Shown here piece after piece: positions 1 to 7,776 of a stretch of DNA of 12,737 nt. Within the stretch, counting starts at the first letter, position 1, and each line of letters opens with the position of its first letter. Under the pieces are notes generated by a model. That model was not told the DNA's origin. It ran no database searches and was given only the letters and a program-made list of their open reading frames with translations. The position numbers were made by a program, and so were the translations under genes. The stretch is from an uncultured Bacteroides sp. (GTDB lineage: Bacteria > Bacteroidota > Bacteroidia > Bacteroidales > Bacteroidaceae), in NCBI RefSeq assembly GCF_902491285.1, contig NZ_CABUHK010000112.1, positions 1-12,737 of the forward strand, in the 5' to 3' direction.

Positions 1-30
1 GATTTTGTATTGGAGAAAAAAAAGCAATAA
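1..30 (+). CDS. C-terminal end of an upstream protein (partial)
   Basis: The first reading frame is open from the window edge and reads DFVLEKKKQ before a TAA stop at 28-30. The next gene begins only two bases later, the tight packing expected within an operon. Nine residues are too few to identify the protein. In Bacteroides two rhomboid-family genes often lie side by side, so a second rhomboid is a reasonable guess, but that is inference from family habit and not seen here. Confidence 0.45.
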   Translation, partial: DFVLEKKKQ

Positions 31-32
31 CA

Positions 33-938
33 ATGGGACATATTATAGCTGATTTGAAAGAGACATTCAGAAGAGGAAATATTTTCATCCAACTGATTTA
101 TATCAACGTCGGTATTTTTGTTATCGGGACGTTGGTTAATGTTTTCCTGCAATTATTTGCATTTAATACCCCTGATATATTCGGCATATTTGCCCTGCCG
201 GCTTCTTTTATAGTTTTTATTCACCAGCCATGGTCGCTGTTCACCTATATGTTCATGCATGCCGGTATCCTGCATATCCTGTTCAATATGCTTTGGCTGT
301 ACTGGTTCGGAAGCCTGTTTCTCTACTTTTTCTCGGCAAAGCATCTGAGAGGGCTGTACGTACTGGGCGGTATCTGCGGCGGTTTGCTGTATATGATTGC
401 CTATAATGTATTTCCTTTATTCAGTTCGCAAGTGGCGGGTTCCACATTAGTCGGGGCATCGGCATCCGTATTGGCTATCGTAGCAGCTACGGCCTACCGT
501 GAACCAAACTACCGGGTACAGCTCTTTCTGTTCGGCGCTATCCGTCTCAAATACTTGGCGTTAGTCGTTATCGGCATCGATGTACTATCCATCACTTCAA
601 GCAACGCCGGCGGACATATCGCCCACTTAGGCGGTGCCCTTGCCGGACTTTGGTTTGCCGCAAGCCTGAGCAAAGGAGCCGATTTAACTTCCTGGATTAA
701 CCGGATTCTGGATGGCTTCGTATCCCTGTTCCAAAAGAAGACATGGAAACGTAAACCGAAAATGAAAGTGCACTACGGTGGCGGTGCTACCAGTCGTGAG
801 AAGGATTACGATTACAATGCCCACAAGAAAGCACAGTCGGACGAAGTTGACCGTATCCTGGAGAAGTTGAAGAAATCCGGTTACGACAGCCTGACAACAG
901 AAGAAAAGAAAAGCTTGTTCGACGCAAGCAAAAGATAA
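33..938 (+). CDS. Rhomboid family intramembrane serine protease
   Basis: This is a polytopic membrane protease predicted to cut transmembrane substrates inside the inner membrane. The catalytic serine lies in the GASA motif (S143) and the partner histidine in HIAHLGG (H198). The HxxxN motif of the second core helix is at H81-N85 (HILFN). The first ~215 residues are a run of hydrophobic segments. They are followed by a ~85-residue hydrophilic, lysine-rich tail ending in a helical segment around 271-298 (VDRILEKLKKSGYDSLT and on). That tail resembles the C-terminal domain seen on Bacteroidetes rhomboids (DUF6576). The length of 301 residues fits that class. The ATG at 33 is two bases after the previous stop, and the next gene starts four bases after this one ends, so the genes are probably co-transcribed. 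No natural substrate can be inferred. All catalytic motifs are intact, so activity is expected. Confidence 0.93.
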   Translation: MGHIIADLKETFRRGNIFIQLIYINVGIFVIGTLVNVFLQLFAFNTPDIFGIFALPASFIVFIHQPWSLFTYMFMHAGILHILFNMLWLYWFGSLFLYFFSAKHLRGLYVLGGICGGLLYMIAYNVFPLFSSQVAGSTLVGASASVLAIVAATAYREPNYRVQLFLFGAIRLKYLALVVIGIDVLSITSSNAGGHIAHLGGALAGLWFAASLSKGADLTSWINRILDGFVSLFQKKTWKRKPKMKVHYGGGATSREKDYDYNAHKKAQSDEVDRILEKLKKSGYDSLTTEEKKSLFDASKR

Positions 939-942
939 AAGA

Positions 943-2028
943 ATGGAGCATATTGGCAAAATTGTCGCATTTCTGATACTGGCTATCAACGCTTTCTTTG
1001 TGGGAACGTTGATACTCAGTGCATATAGCCCCTACCTCAGTCCTAAAGTAAACCCGCTTGCTTCCAGCCTCGGACTTGCGTTCCCGATATTTCTGACTGT
1101 CAACCTACTGTTTCTGGCATTCTGGGCATTCGTCAACTACCGCTATACGTTATTACCCATTATCGGTTTCCTCGTTTGCCTTCCGCAAATACGGACTTAT
1201 ATTCCTTTCAATTCCACTACAAAAACGATACCGGAAGGAAGTATCAAGCTACTATCCTACAATGTTATGAGCTTCAGTAATCTGGAGAAGAAAAACGGGA
1301 AAAACCCGATTTTGTCCTATCTGGCAGACAGTAAAGCCGATATAATCTGCCTGCAGGAATATAATACATCCACCAATAAGAAGTTTCTGACAGAGCAGGA
1401 TGTGAAAAAGGCATTGAAAGCATATCCTTACCAGTCCATCCTCCAACAGGGCAAAGGTGAGGTGCAACTTGCCTGCTTCTCCAAATTTCCCATACTTTCG
1501 GCACGCCCCATCAAGTACGAAAGCACTTATAACGGTTCCATGAGATATGTACTGAATGTAAACAACGATACGATTACATTGATAAACAACCATCTGGAAT
1601 CCAACAAGCTCACCAAGGAAGACAGAGGAATCTACGAAGACATGATAAAAGACCCGAATGCGAAAAAAGTGAAAACCGGTCTCCGGCAACTGGTAAGGAA
1701 ACTCGCGGAAGCATCGGCCATCCGTGCGTCACAAGCGGACTCCGTAGCCAAATATATAGCGGAAAGCAAATATCCGACCATTATTGCGTGCGGTGACTTC
1801 AACGACGGGTCCATCTCGTACACGCACCGTATCCTTACCCAAAAACTGGACGACGCATTTACTCACTCCGGCAAGGGACTGGGAATTTCCTATAACCAGA
1901 ATATGTTCTATTTCCGAATCGACAATATCCTGATAAGCCCTGACCTGAAAGCCTATAACTGCACCGTAGACCGGTCTATCAAGGCTTCAGACCACTATCC
2001 TATCTGGTGCTATATCAGCAAACGATAA
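943..2028 (+). CDS. Membrane-anchored endonuclease/exonuclease/phosphatase domain protein
   Basis: This protein of 361 residues has three N-terminal hydrophobic segments (about 7-27, 42-63 and 68-84) followed by an EEP (DNase I-like) metal-dependent phosphoesterase domain from about residue 100. The family signatures are all present: SYNVMSF with N107, CLQEY with E139, NNHLES with H217, CGDFND with D285 and N287, RIDNIL with D327, and the closing SDHYP with D350 and H351. The positively charged short loop between segments 2 and 3 and the odd number of segments suggest the catalytic domain faces the periplasm; this is inference. The substrate is unknown: the fold covers nucleases, sphingomyelinases and phosphoinositide phosphatases. 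The gene starts four bases after the rhomboid stop and ends 28 bases before the peptidase gene, which suggests an operon. Confidence 0.9.
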   Translation: MEHIGKIVAFLILAINAFFVGTLILSAYSPYLSPKVNPLASSLGLAFPIFLTVNLLFLAFWAFVNYRYTLLPIIGFLVCLPQIRTYIPFNSTTKTIPEGSIKLLSYNVMSFSNLEKKNGKNPILSYLADSKADIICLQEYNTSTNKKFLTEQDVKKALKAYPYQSILQQGKGEVQLACFSKFPILSARPIKYESTYNGSMRYVLNVNNDTITLINNHLESNKLTKEDRGIYEDMIKDPNAKKVKTGLRQLVRKLAEASAIRASQADSVAKYIAESKYPTIIACGDFNDGSISYTHRILTQKLDDAFTHSGKGLGISYNQNMFYFRIDNILISPDLKAYNCTVDRSIKASDHYPIWCYISKR

Positions 2029-2056
2029 AAACTGTAAACTCTAATATAAAACACTT

Positions 2057-4144
2057 ATGATGATAAAAAAAACACTAACCATTTTAGCAGTAAGTTGTAT
2101 GATGTACTCCTGTGCTACGAAAACAGAAAGCAATCCTTTCTTTACAGAGTTTCAAACCGAGTATGGTGTCCCGCCTTTCGACAAGATTAAACTGGAACAC
2201 TACGAACCTGCCTTCCTGAAAGGTATCGAGGAGCAGAAGCAAAACATAGAAGCTATCATCGAAAGCCCGGAAGTCCCGACTTTCGAGAATACGATTGTAG
2301 CCCTGGATAACAGCGCACCCATCCTTGACCGTGTAAGCGCTATCTTCTTCAATATGACAGATGCGGAGACAACCGACGCCCTCACTGAACTTTCCATGAA
2401 AATGGCTCCGGTTCTTTCGGAACACGAAGACAATATCTCCCTGAATGAGAAACTTTTCAAGCGTGTGAACGATGTGTACTTGCAGAAAGACTCATTGAAC
2501 CTGACAACGGAACAGGCACGTCTGCTGGACAAAACCTACAAGAGATTTGTCCGTTCGGGAGCCAACCTCAGCGCAGAGAAGCAAGCCCGTCTCCGTGAAA
2601 TCAACAAGGAGCTTTCCACACTCGGCATCACTTTCAGCAACAATGTGCTGAACGAGAATAACGCTTTCCAACTTTTCGTTGATAAAGAGGAAGATTTGGC
2701 CGGACTGCCCGAATGGTTCCGCCAAAGCGCAGCCGAAGAAGCAAAAGCAGCCGGACAACCGGGCAAATGGCTGTTTACCCTGCACAATGCCAGCCGCCTG
2801 CCTTTCCTGCAATATTCAGAAAACCGTCCGCTCCGCGAACAAATGTACAAAGCCTACATCAACCGGGGTAACAACAACAATGAAAACGATAACAAAGAGA
2901 ATATCCGCAAAATCGTTTCTCTCCGCCTGGAAAAAGCAAACCTGTTAGGTTTCGACTGCTACGCCAACTTCGTTCTGGACGAAACAATGGCGAAGAACGC
3001 TATCAACGTTATGGAACTTCTGAACAATCTCTGGAGTTATGCACTGCCGAAAGCGAAAGCGGAAGCTGCTGAACTTCAGAAGTTGATGGACAAAGAAGGC
3101 AAAGGCGAAAAACTGGAAGCATGGGACTGGTGGTATTACACCGAGAAACTGCGGAAAGAGAAATACAACCTGTCCGAAGAAGATACAAAACCCTACTTCA
3201 AACTGGAAAATGTACGCGAAGGCGCATTTGCCGTAGCCAACAAGCTATACGGCATCACCTTGACCAAGCTCGAAGGTATCCCGACCTATCATCCTGACGT
3301 AGAAGTCTTTGAAGTGAAAGACGCAGACGGATCACAACTCGGGATCTTCTATGTAGACTATTTCCCGCGCACCGGAAAAAGCGGTGGCGCATGGATGAGC
3401 AACTACCGTGAGCAACAGGGAGCAACCCGTCCGTTAGTATGCAACGTTTGCAGCTTTACCAAACCGGTAGGCGACACTCCTTCTTTACTGACAATGGACG
3501 AAGTAGAGACATTGTTCCACGAATTCGGCCACGGTCTGCACGGTCTGCTGACAAAATGTGAATACAAGGGAACATCCGGTACAAACGTAGTGCGCGACTT
3601 TGTAGAACTTCCTTCCCAAATCAACGAGCATTGGGCTACCGAACCGGAAGTACTGAAAATGTATGCCAAACACTATCAGACAGGAGAAGTTATCCCTGAT
3701 GAAATCATCGAAAAGATACTGGAACAAAAGACCTTCAACCAAGGATTCATGACTACGGAACTGCTGGCCGCCGCCATCCTCGACATGGACCTGCACACCG
3801 TGACAGATGTAAAGAATATGGATATGCTTTCTTTCGAGAAAGAAGCCATGGACAAGCTCGGTCTTATCCCCGAAATAGCACCCCGCTATCGTGTCACTTA
3901 CTTCAATCATATCATTGGCGGATACGCTGCCGGATACTATAGTTACCTATGGGCGAATGTATTGGACAACGACGCTTTCGAAGCCTTTAAAGAACATGGA
4001 ATTTTTGATAAGAATACCGCCGGCCTGTTCCGCTACAACGTATTGGAGAAGGGAGACAGCGAAGACCCGATGGTACTTTACAAGAATTTCCGTGGAGCAG
4101 AACCGAGCCTGGAACCGCTACTGAAAAACAGAGGGATGAAATAA
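2057..4144 (+). CDS. M3 family zinc metallopeptidase (peptidyl-dipeptidase Dcp / oligopeptidase type)
   Basis: The zinc-binding motif HEFGH occupies residues 488-492, and the third ligand is E517 in the following FVELPSQ segment, 25 residues after the second histidine as in thimet-oligopeptidase-like enzymes. The substrate-binding C-terminal motif GGYAAGYYSYLWA is also present. At 695 residues the length is typical of Dcp. The enzyme should release dipeptides from, or cleave, short peptides. Unlike cytoplasmic E. coli Dcp, it starts with a basic, hydrophobic leader ending in MYSC (C19). This reads as an imperfect lipoprotein signal, so a membrane-attached periplasmic location is likely. The start could be either of the two adjacent ATG codons (2057 or 2060). 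It follows the EEP gene by 28 AT-rich bases and is the last gene before a hairpin. Family assignment is firm; the exact specificity (dipeptidyl carboxypeptidase versus oligopeptidase A) is not decided by sequence. Confidence 0.93.
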   Translation: MMIKKTLTILAVSCMMYSCATKTESNPFFTEFQTEYGVPPFDKIKLEHYEPAFLKGIEEQKQNIEAIIESPEVPTFENTIVALDNSAPILDRVSAIFFNMTDAETTDALTELSMKMAPVLSEHEDNISLNEKLFKRVNDVYLQKDSLNLTTEQARLLDKTYKRFVRSGANLSAEKQARLREINKELSTLGITFSNNVLNENNAFQLFVDKEEDLAGLPEWFRQSAAEEAKAAGQPGKWLFTLHNASRLPFLQYSENRPLREQMYKAYINRGNNNNENDNKENIRKIVSLRLEKANLLGFDCYANFVLDETMAKNAINVMELLNNLWSYALPKAKAEAAELQKLMDKEGKGEKLEAWDWWYYTEKLRKEKYNLSEEDTKPYFKLENVREGAFAVANKLYGITLTKLEGIPTYHPDVEVFEVKDADGSQLGIFYVDYFPRTGKSGGAWMSNYREQQGATRPLVCNVCSFTKPVGDTPSLLTMDEVETLFHEFGHGLHGLLTKCEYKGTSGTNVVRDFVELPSQINEHWATEPEVLKMYAKHYQTGEVIPDEIIEKILEQKTFNQGFMTTELLAAAILDMDLHTVTDVKNMDMLSFEKEAMDKLGLIPEIAPRYRVTYFNHIIGGYAAGYYSYLWANVLDNDAFEAFKEHGIFDKNTAGLFRYNVLEKGDSEDPMVLYKNFRGAEPSLEPLLKNRGMK

Positions 4145-4154
4145 TTCGGCAAAA

Positions 4155-4185
4155 AAGCCCTTAAACATCAAATATTTGAGGGCTT
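4155..4185 (+). terminator. Hairpin downstream of the M3 peptidase gene
   Basis: An 11-base-pair stem (AAGCCCTTAAA with TTTGAGGGCTT, one T-G wobble) closes a nine-base loop just after the peptidase stop codon. The T-run on the plus-strand side is short and broken, so termination may be partial; a run of A residues precedes the left arm, giving the minus strand a better T tract. It separates the upstream cluster from secDF. Confidence 0.65.
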
Positions 4186-4211
4186 CTTACATATAAATGT
4201 GAAAAAAAAAC

Positions 4212-4219
4212 TATATTTG
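4212..4219 (+). promoter_or_regulatory. Probable secDF promoter (-7 element)
   Basis: TATATTTG matches the Bacteroides -7 consensus TAnnTTTG exactly and lies between the preceding hairpin and secDF. No TTTG is found at the expected -33 position (about 4189-4192 reads ACAT), so it depends on the -7 box. Transcription would start a few bases downstream, giving a leader of about 85 bases. Confidence 0.55.
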
Positions 4220-4223
4220 CAGC

Positions 4224-4256
4224 CTTGTATACGGCAAAAAGAACTTGTGTACGACA
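4224..4256 (+). repeat. Imperfect 13-base direct repeat in the secDF leader
   Basis: CTTGTATACGGCA (4224-4236) and CTTGTGTACGACA (4244-4256) match at 11 of 13 positions and start exactly 20 bases apart, immediately after the predicted transcription start of secDF. The spacing of about two helical turns would suit a DNA-binding protein, but chance similarity is possible. Confidence 0.35.
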
Positions 4257-4309
4257 GAATTTAACTGAAAATTAAATTAAAAAAGTAATCATCATAAATT
4301 AAAAGTAAA

Positions 4310-7300
4310 ATGCAAAACAAAGGATTTGTAAAGGTTTTTGCGGTATTACTCACGCTGGTATGCGTGTTCTACCTCTCCTTCTCCTTCGTAACACGCCACT
4401 ATACCAACAAGGCGAAAGAAATTGCGAACGGCGACCCGAAAGTAGAACAGGACTACCTCGACTCTCTCTCCAACGAGAAAGTAATGCTGTGGAACTGGAC
4501 ACTGAAACAATGTCGTGAGATGGAGATTAGTTTAGGCTTGGACCTAAAAGGTGGTATGAACGTTATCCTTGAAGTTTCCGTACCGGATGTTATCAAAGCG
4601 CTGGCTGACAACAAACCGGATGAAGCTTTCAACAACGCATTGGCAACAGCAGCAAAACAGGCTGTCAACAGTCAGGATGATATCATCACCCTGTTTGTAA
4701 GAGAATACCACAAAATTGCTCCGGACGCAAAACTTTCCGAACTCTTCGCAACACAACAGTTGAAAGACAAAATCAACCAGAAATCATCAGATGCCGAAGT
4801 TGAAAAAGTACTGAGAACAGAAGTGAAAGCGGCTGTTGAGAACTCATTCAACGTACTCCGTACCCGTATCGACCGTTTTGGTGTTGTTCAGCCGAACATC
4901 CAGAGCCTGGAAGACAAAATGGGACGCATCATGGTGGAACTTCCGGGTATCAAAGAGCCGGAACGTGTGAGAAAACTTCTCCAAGGTTCTGCCAACCTGG
5001 AATTCTGGGAAACTTATACAGCTAAAGAAGTTCTTCCTGCCATACAATCTGCAGACGCTAAATTGCGTGCAGTATTGGCTGAAACAACAACTGCTGATGC
5101 AGATACCATCGAAGCTGCAGTGCTCACAGAAGCTACTCCGGCTGAGACAAAAACGGTAAGTGCTGCCGACAGCCTTGCTGCCGCACTGAAAGGTGACGCA
5201 ACTGCCGAAGACAAGTCTGCCACAAACCTGGAAGAAATCAAAAAGCAATACCCTTTGCTCTCTATTCTCCAGTTGAACTCCAGCGGACAGGGTCCTGTTG
5301 TAGGTTATGCCAACTACAAAGACACTGCCGACATCAACAAATACCTGGCTATGCCGGAAGTCAAAGCTGAACTGCCTAAAGACCTTAGTCTGAAATGGGG
5401 TGTATCTGCCGCTGACTTTGACAAGAAAAAACAGACATTCGAACTGTATGCCATCAAAGTGACAGAACGCAACGGCAAAGCTCCGTTGGAAGGTGATGTT
5501 GTCACAGATGCAAAAGACGAATTCAACCAATACAGCAAACCGGTAGTTACCATGGCTATGAACAATGACGGTGCACGTCGTTGGGCACAGTTGACCAAAC
5601 AGAACATCGGCCGCGCTATTGCTATCGTATTGGATAATTATGTATATTCCGCACCGAATGTAAATACAGAAATTACCGGCGGACGCTCTGAAATCTCCGG
5701 AAACTTCACTCCGGAACAGACCAAAGACTTGGCAAACGTATTGAAATCAGGTAAGATGCCGGCTCCGGCCCATATCGTGCAGGAAGATATCGTTGGTCCG
5801 TCACTGGGTCAGGAATCTATCAACGCAGGTATTTTCTCATTCGTTGTAGCACTGATTCTGTTGATGATCTATATGTGCTCCATGTACGGATTCATCCCGG
5901 GTATGGTTGCCAACTGCGCATTAATCCTCAACTTCTTCTTCACGCTGGGTATTCTTTCGTCCTTCCAGGCCGCACTGACAATGTCCGGTATTGCCGGTAT
6001 GGTGTTGTCACTGGGTATGGCAGTGGATGCAAACGTACTTATCTATGAACGTACCAAAGAAGAGCTTCGTGCAGGCAAGGGAGTGAAGAAAGCACTTGCC
6101 GACGGTTATTCCAATGCATTCTCGGCTATCTTCGACTCTAACTTGACGTCTATCATCACAGGTATCATCCTGTTCAACTTCGGTACCGGTCCGATTCGTG
6201 GTTTTGCTACAACTCTGATTATCGGTATCCTCGTGTCCTTCTTTACTGCCGTGTTCATGACTCGTATCGTTTACGAACACTTCATGAATAAAGACAAGTG
6301 GTTGAACCTGACATTTACTACCAAGATTTCAAAGAACCTGATGACCAATACACATTTCGACTTCATGGGAACCAACAAGAAATCCATGATTATCGTAGGT
6401 GCCATCATCATCGTTTGTATCGGTTCGTTCGCTATCCGCGGTTTAAGCCAGAGCATCGACTTCACCGGTGGACGTAACTTCAAGGTACAGTTCGAAAACC
6501 CGGTTGAACCGGAACAAGTACGCGAACTGATTTCCAGCAAGTTCGGCGACGCCAACGTAAGTGTCATCGCTATCGGTACAGACAAGAAAACAGTACGTAT
6601 CAGTACAAACTACCGCATCGAAGATGAAGGCAACAATGTAGACTCGGAAATCGAAGCATATCTGTACGAGACTTTGAAACCGGTATTGACTCAGAACATT
6701 ACATTGGAAACTTTCATTGACCGCGACAATCACACAGGTGGTAGTATCGTAAGTTCGCAGAAAGTAGGTCCGAGTATCGCAGACGATATCAAGACAGGTG
6801 CTATCTACTCTGTAGTATTGGCATTGATTGCAATCGGCTTATACATCTTAATCCGTTTCCGCAATATCGCATACAGTATCGGTTCTATCGTAGCTTTGAG
6901 TTGTGACACCATTATGATTATCGGTGCTTACTCACTGTTCTGGGGTATCCTGCCGTTCTCTCTGGAAATTGACCAGACATTCATCGGTGCTATCCTGACA
7001 GCTATCGGTTACTCTATTAATGACAAGGTGGTAATCTTCGACCGTGTGCGCGAGTTCTTCGGCTTGTACCCGAAACGTGACAAACGCGTATTGTTCAACG
7101 ACTCTCTGAACACCACACTGGCCCGTACCATTAATACATCATTGAGTACATTGATCGTGTTGCTGTGTATCTTCATCCTCGGTGGTGATTCAATCCGCAG
7201 CTTCGCATTCGCAATGATTCTCGGTGTTGTTATCGGTACATTGTCTTCACTGTTCATTGCATCTCCGATTGCATACAACATGATGAAGAACAAAAAAGTC

Positions 7301-7324
7301 GTAGTACCTGCTACGGAAGAATGA
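4310..7324 (+). CDS. secDF: Protein translocase SecDF fusion
   Basis: SecD and SecF help the Sec translocon complete export across the inner membrane, using the proton motive force through their transmembrane and periplasmic domains. Here they form one 1004-residue chain. The SecD half has a first membrane helix (about 9-27), the D1 motif LGLDLKGGMNV (about residue 75), the periplasmic P1 region with DRFGVVQPNIQ, and membrane helices 2-6 (about 505-655) including GMAVDANVLIYERTKEE with D573. The SecF half starts near residue 680, with SIDFTGGRNF at 715-724, a periplasmic domain, and GYSINDKVVIFDRVRE around 900-915 in its helices (about 830-990). An alanine- and threonine-rich, low-complexity stretch (about 257-305) is inserted in the SecD periplasmic domain. 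Fused SecDF is the usual arrangement in Bacteroidetes. The gene has its own promoter and terminator and appears monocistronic. Confidence 0.97.
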   Translation: MQNKGFVKVFAVLLTLVCVFYLSFSFVTRHYTNKAKEIANGDPKVEQDYLDSLSNEKVMLWNWTLKQCREMEISLGLDLKGGMNVILEVSVPDVIKALADNKPDEAFNNALATAAKQAVNSQDDIITLFVREYHKIAPDAKLSELFATQQLKDKINQKSSDAEVEKVLRTEVKAAVENSFNVLRTRIDRFGVVQPNIQSLEDKMGRIMVELPGIKEPERVRKLLQGSANLEFWETYTAKEVLPAIQSADAKLRAVLAETTTADADTIEAAVLTEATPAETKTVSAADSLAAALKGDATAEDKSATNLEEIKKQYPLLSILQLNSSGQGPVVGYANYKDTADINKYLAMPEVKAELPKDLSLKWGVSAADFDKKKQTFELYAIKVTERNGKAPLEGDVVTDAKDEFNQYSKPVVTMAMNNDGARRWAQLTKQNIGRAIAIVLDNYVYSAPNVNTEITGGRSEISGNFTPEQTKDLANVLKSGKMPAPAHIVQEDIVGPSLGQESINAGIFSFVVALILLMIYMCSMYGFIPGMVANCALILNFFFTLGILSSFQAALTMSGIAGMVLSLGMAVDANVLIYERTKEELRAGKGVKKALADGYSNAFSAIFDSNLTSIITGIILFNFGTGPIRGFATTLIIGILVSFFTAVFMTRIVYEHFMNKDKWLNLTFTTKISKNLMTNTHFDFMGTNKKSMIIVGAIIIVCIGSFAIRGLSQSIDFTGGRNFKVQFENPVEPEQVRELISSKFGDANVSVIAIGTDKKTVRISTNYRIEDEGNNVDSEIEAYLYETLKPVLTQNITLETFIDRDNHTGGSIVSSQKVGPSIADDIKTGAIYSVVLALIAIGLYILIRFRNIAYSIGSIVALSCDTIMIIGAYSLFWGILPFSLEIDQTFIGAILTAIGYSINDKVVIFDRVREFFGLYPKRDKRVLFNDSLNTTLARTINTSLSTLIVLLCIFILGGDSIRSFAFAMILGVVIGTLSSLFIASPIAYNMMKNKKVVVPATEE

Positions 7325-7339
7325 TAAAGCCCAGAAATA

Positions 7340-7377
7340 AAAAAAGCCTCTTCCGAATATCCGGAGGAGGCTTTTTT
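7340..7377 (+). terminator. Strong bidirectional intrinsic terminator after secDF
   Basis: A 16-base-pair stem with one wobble surrounds a six-base loop. The left arm begins AAAAAAGCCTC and the right arm ends GAGGCTTTTTT, so both strands have a T tract after the GC-rich stem. It should end secDF transcripts and may also stop transcription coming leftward from the tRNA gene about 125 bases away. Confidence 0.92.
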
Positions 7378-7501
7378 CTATTGATTATTAAAACAAATAG
7401 AAGCTATAAGACGTTAATCTTAAAAGAAGCCATTGTAAAACTTAAAACTTGATACAGTATGAAAGCCTACAACACAACTTCCCATAGATTCTTCTTTGTA
7501 G
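7378..7501. other. Intergenic stretch between the secDF terminator and tRNA-Arg
   Basis: AT-rich sequence of about 120 bases. I see no open reading frame, repeat or hairpin that I can support. It would be the 3' trailer of the leftward tRNA transcript. Confidence 0.5.
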
Positions 7502-7573
7502 TAGCCCCGAGGGGAATCGAACCCCTATCTAAAGTTTAGGAAACTTCTATTCTATCCGTTGAACTACAAGGCC
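7502..7573 (-). tRNA. tRNA-Arg with anticodon CCT
   Basis: The minus strand folds as a full cloverleaf of 72 bases including the discriminator. The acceptor arm pairs GGCCTTG with CGGGGCT (several G-U pairs). The D arm is TAGTTCAACGGATAGAAT. The anticodon stem GAAGT/ACTTT encloses the loop TTCCTAA, giving anticodon CCT (decodes AGG, arginine). The T arm is AGGGG-TTCGATT-CCCCT. The discriminator base is A. The 3' CCA is not encoded: CTA follows, so it must be added after transcription. A matching promoter lies just upstream on the minus strand. Confidence 0.96.
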
Positions 7574-7589
7574 GCTTCAAATTTGCTTG

Positions 7590-7620
7590 CAAAGATAACG
7601 GTTTCTGTCGATTTAACAAG
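7590..7620 (-). promoter_or_regulatory. Promoter of tRNA-Arg
   Basis: Read on the minus strand, TATCTTTG (7590-7597) is an exact TAnnTTTG -7 box. CTTG (7617-7620), one base from TTTG, sits 19 bases upstream, the normal Bacteroides spacing. The -7 box is 16 bases from the tRNA 5' end, leaving a leader of only about ten bases. Confidence 0.75.
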
Positions 7621-7690
7621 AATAAAAATACAGGTTCCTTTCAAATATCTCAAATATTTAGCGTCAATAGGACAATAAAGTTCGATTTAT

Positions 7691-7721
7691 TTTGATAATT
7701 CGATTAACTTTCCGACCTTTG
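7691..7721 (+). promoter_or_regulatory. Promoter of korAB
   Basis: TTTG (7691-7694) and GACCTTTG (7714-7721) are 19 bases apart, matching the Bacteroides -33/-7 pattern with one change in the -7 box (GA for TA). It lies about 55 bases before the korA start and points away from the tRNA promoter. Confidence 0.7.
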
Positions 7722-7776
7722 CGCTCACAAATTGAAAGTAAAATCAGTTTTTAAATTAAATATAGTAATTAAAGTT

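Noticed and set aside
4844..5530. Long minus-strand open frame inside secDF (228 codons)
   Set aside because: It is the antisense of a strongly conserved gene, is rich in Cys, Phe and Ser as expected for a shadow frame, and shows no recognisable domain.
7502..7573. tRNA-Arg as an integration site for a mobile element
   Set aside because: No integrase gene or duplicated tRNA 3' end was seen in the window; the neighbours are housekeeping genes.
7640..7665. Short AT-rich repeat (CAAATAT twice) between the tRNA and korA promoters
   Set aside because: Low-complexity sequence of this length is expected by chance in an AT-rich gap.
7732..7776. Upstream TTG start for korA giving 631 residues
   Set aside because: The extra 15 codons are AT-rich leader sequence about 11 bases after the -7 box, and the MADEMM start at 7777 gives a normal N-terminus for the gamma domain.
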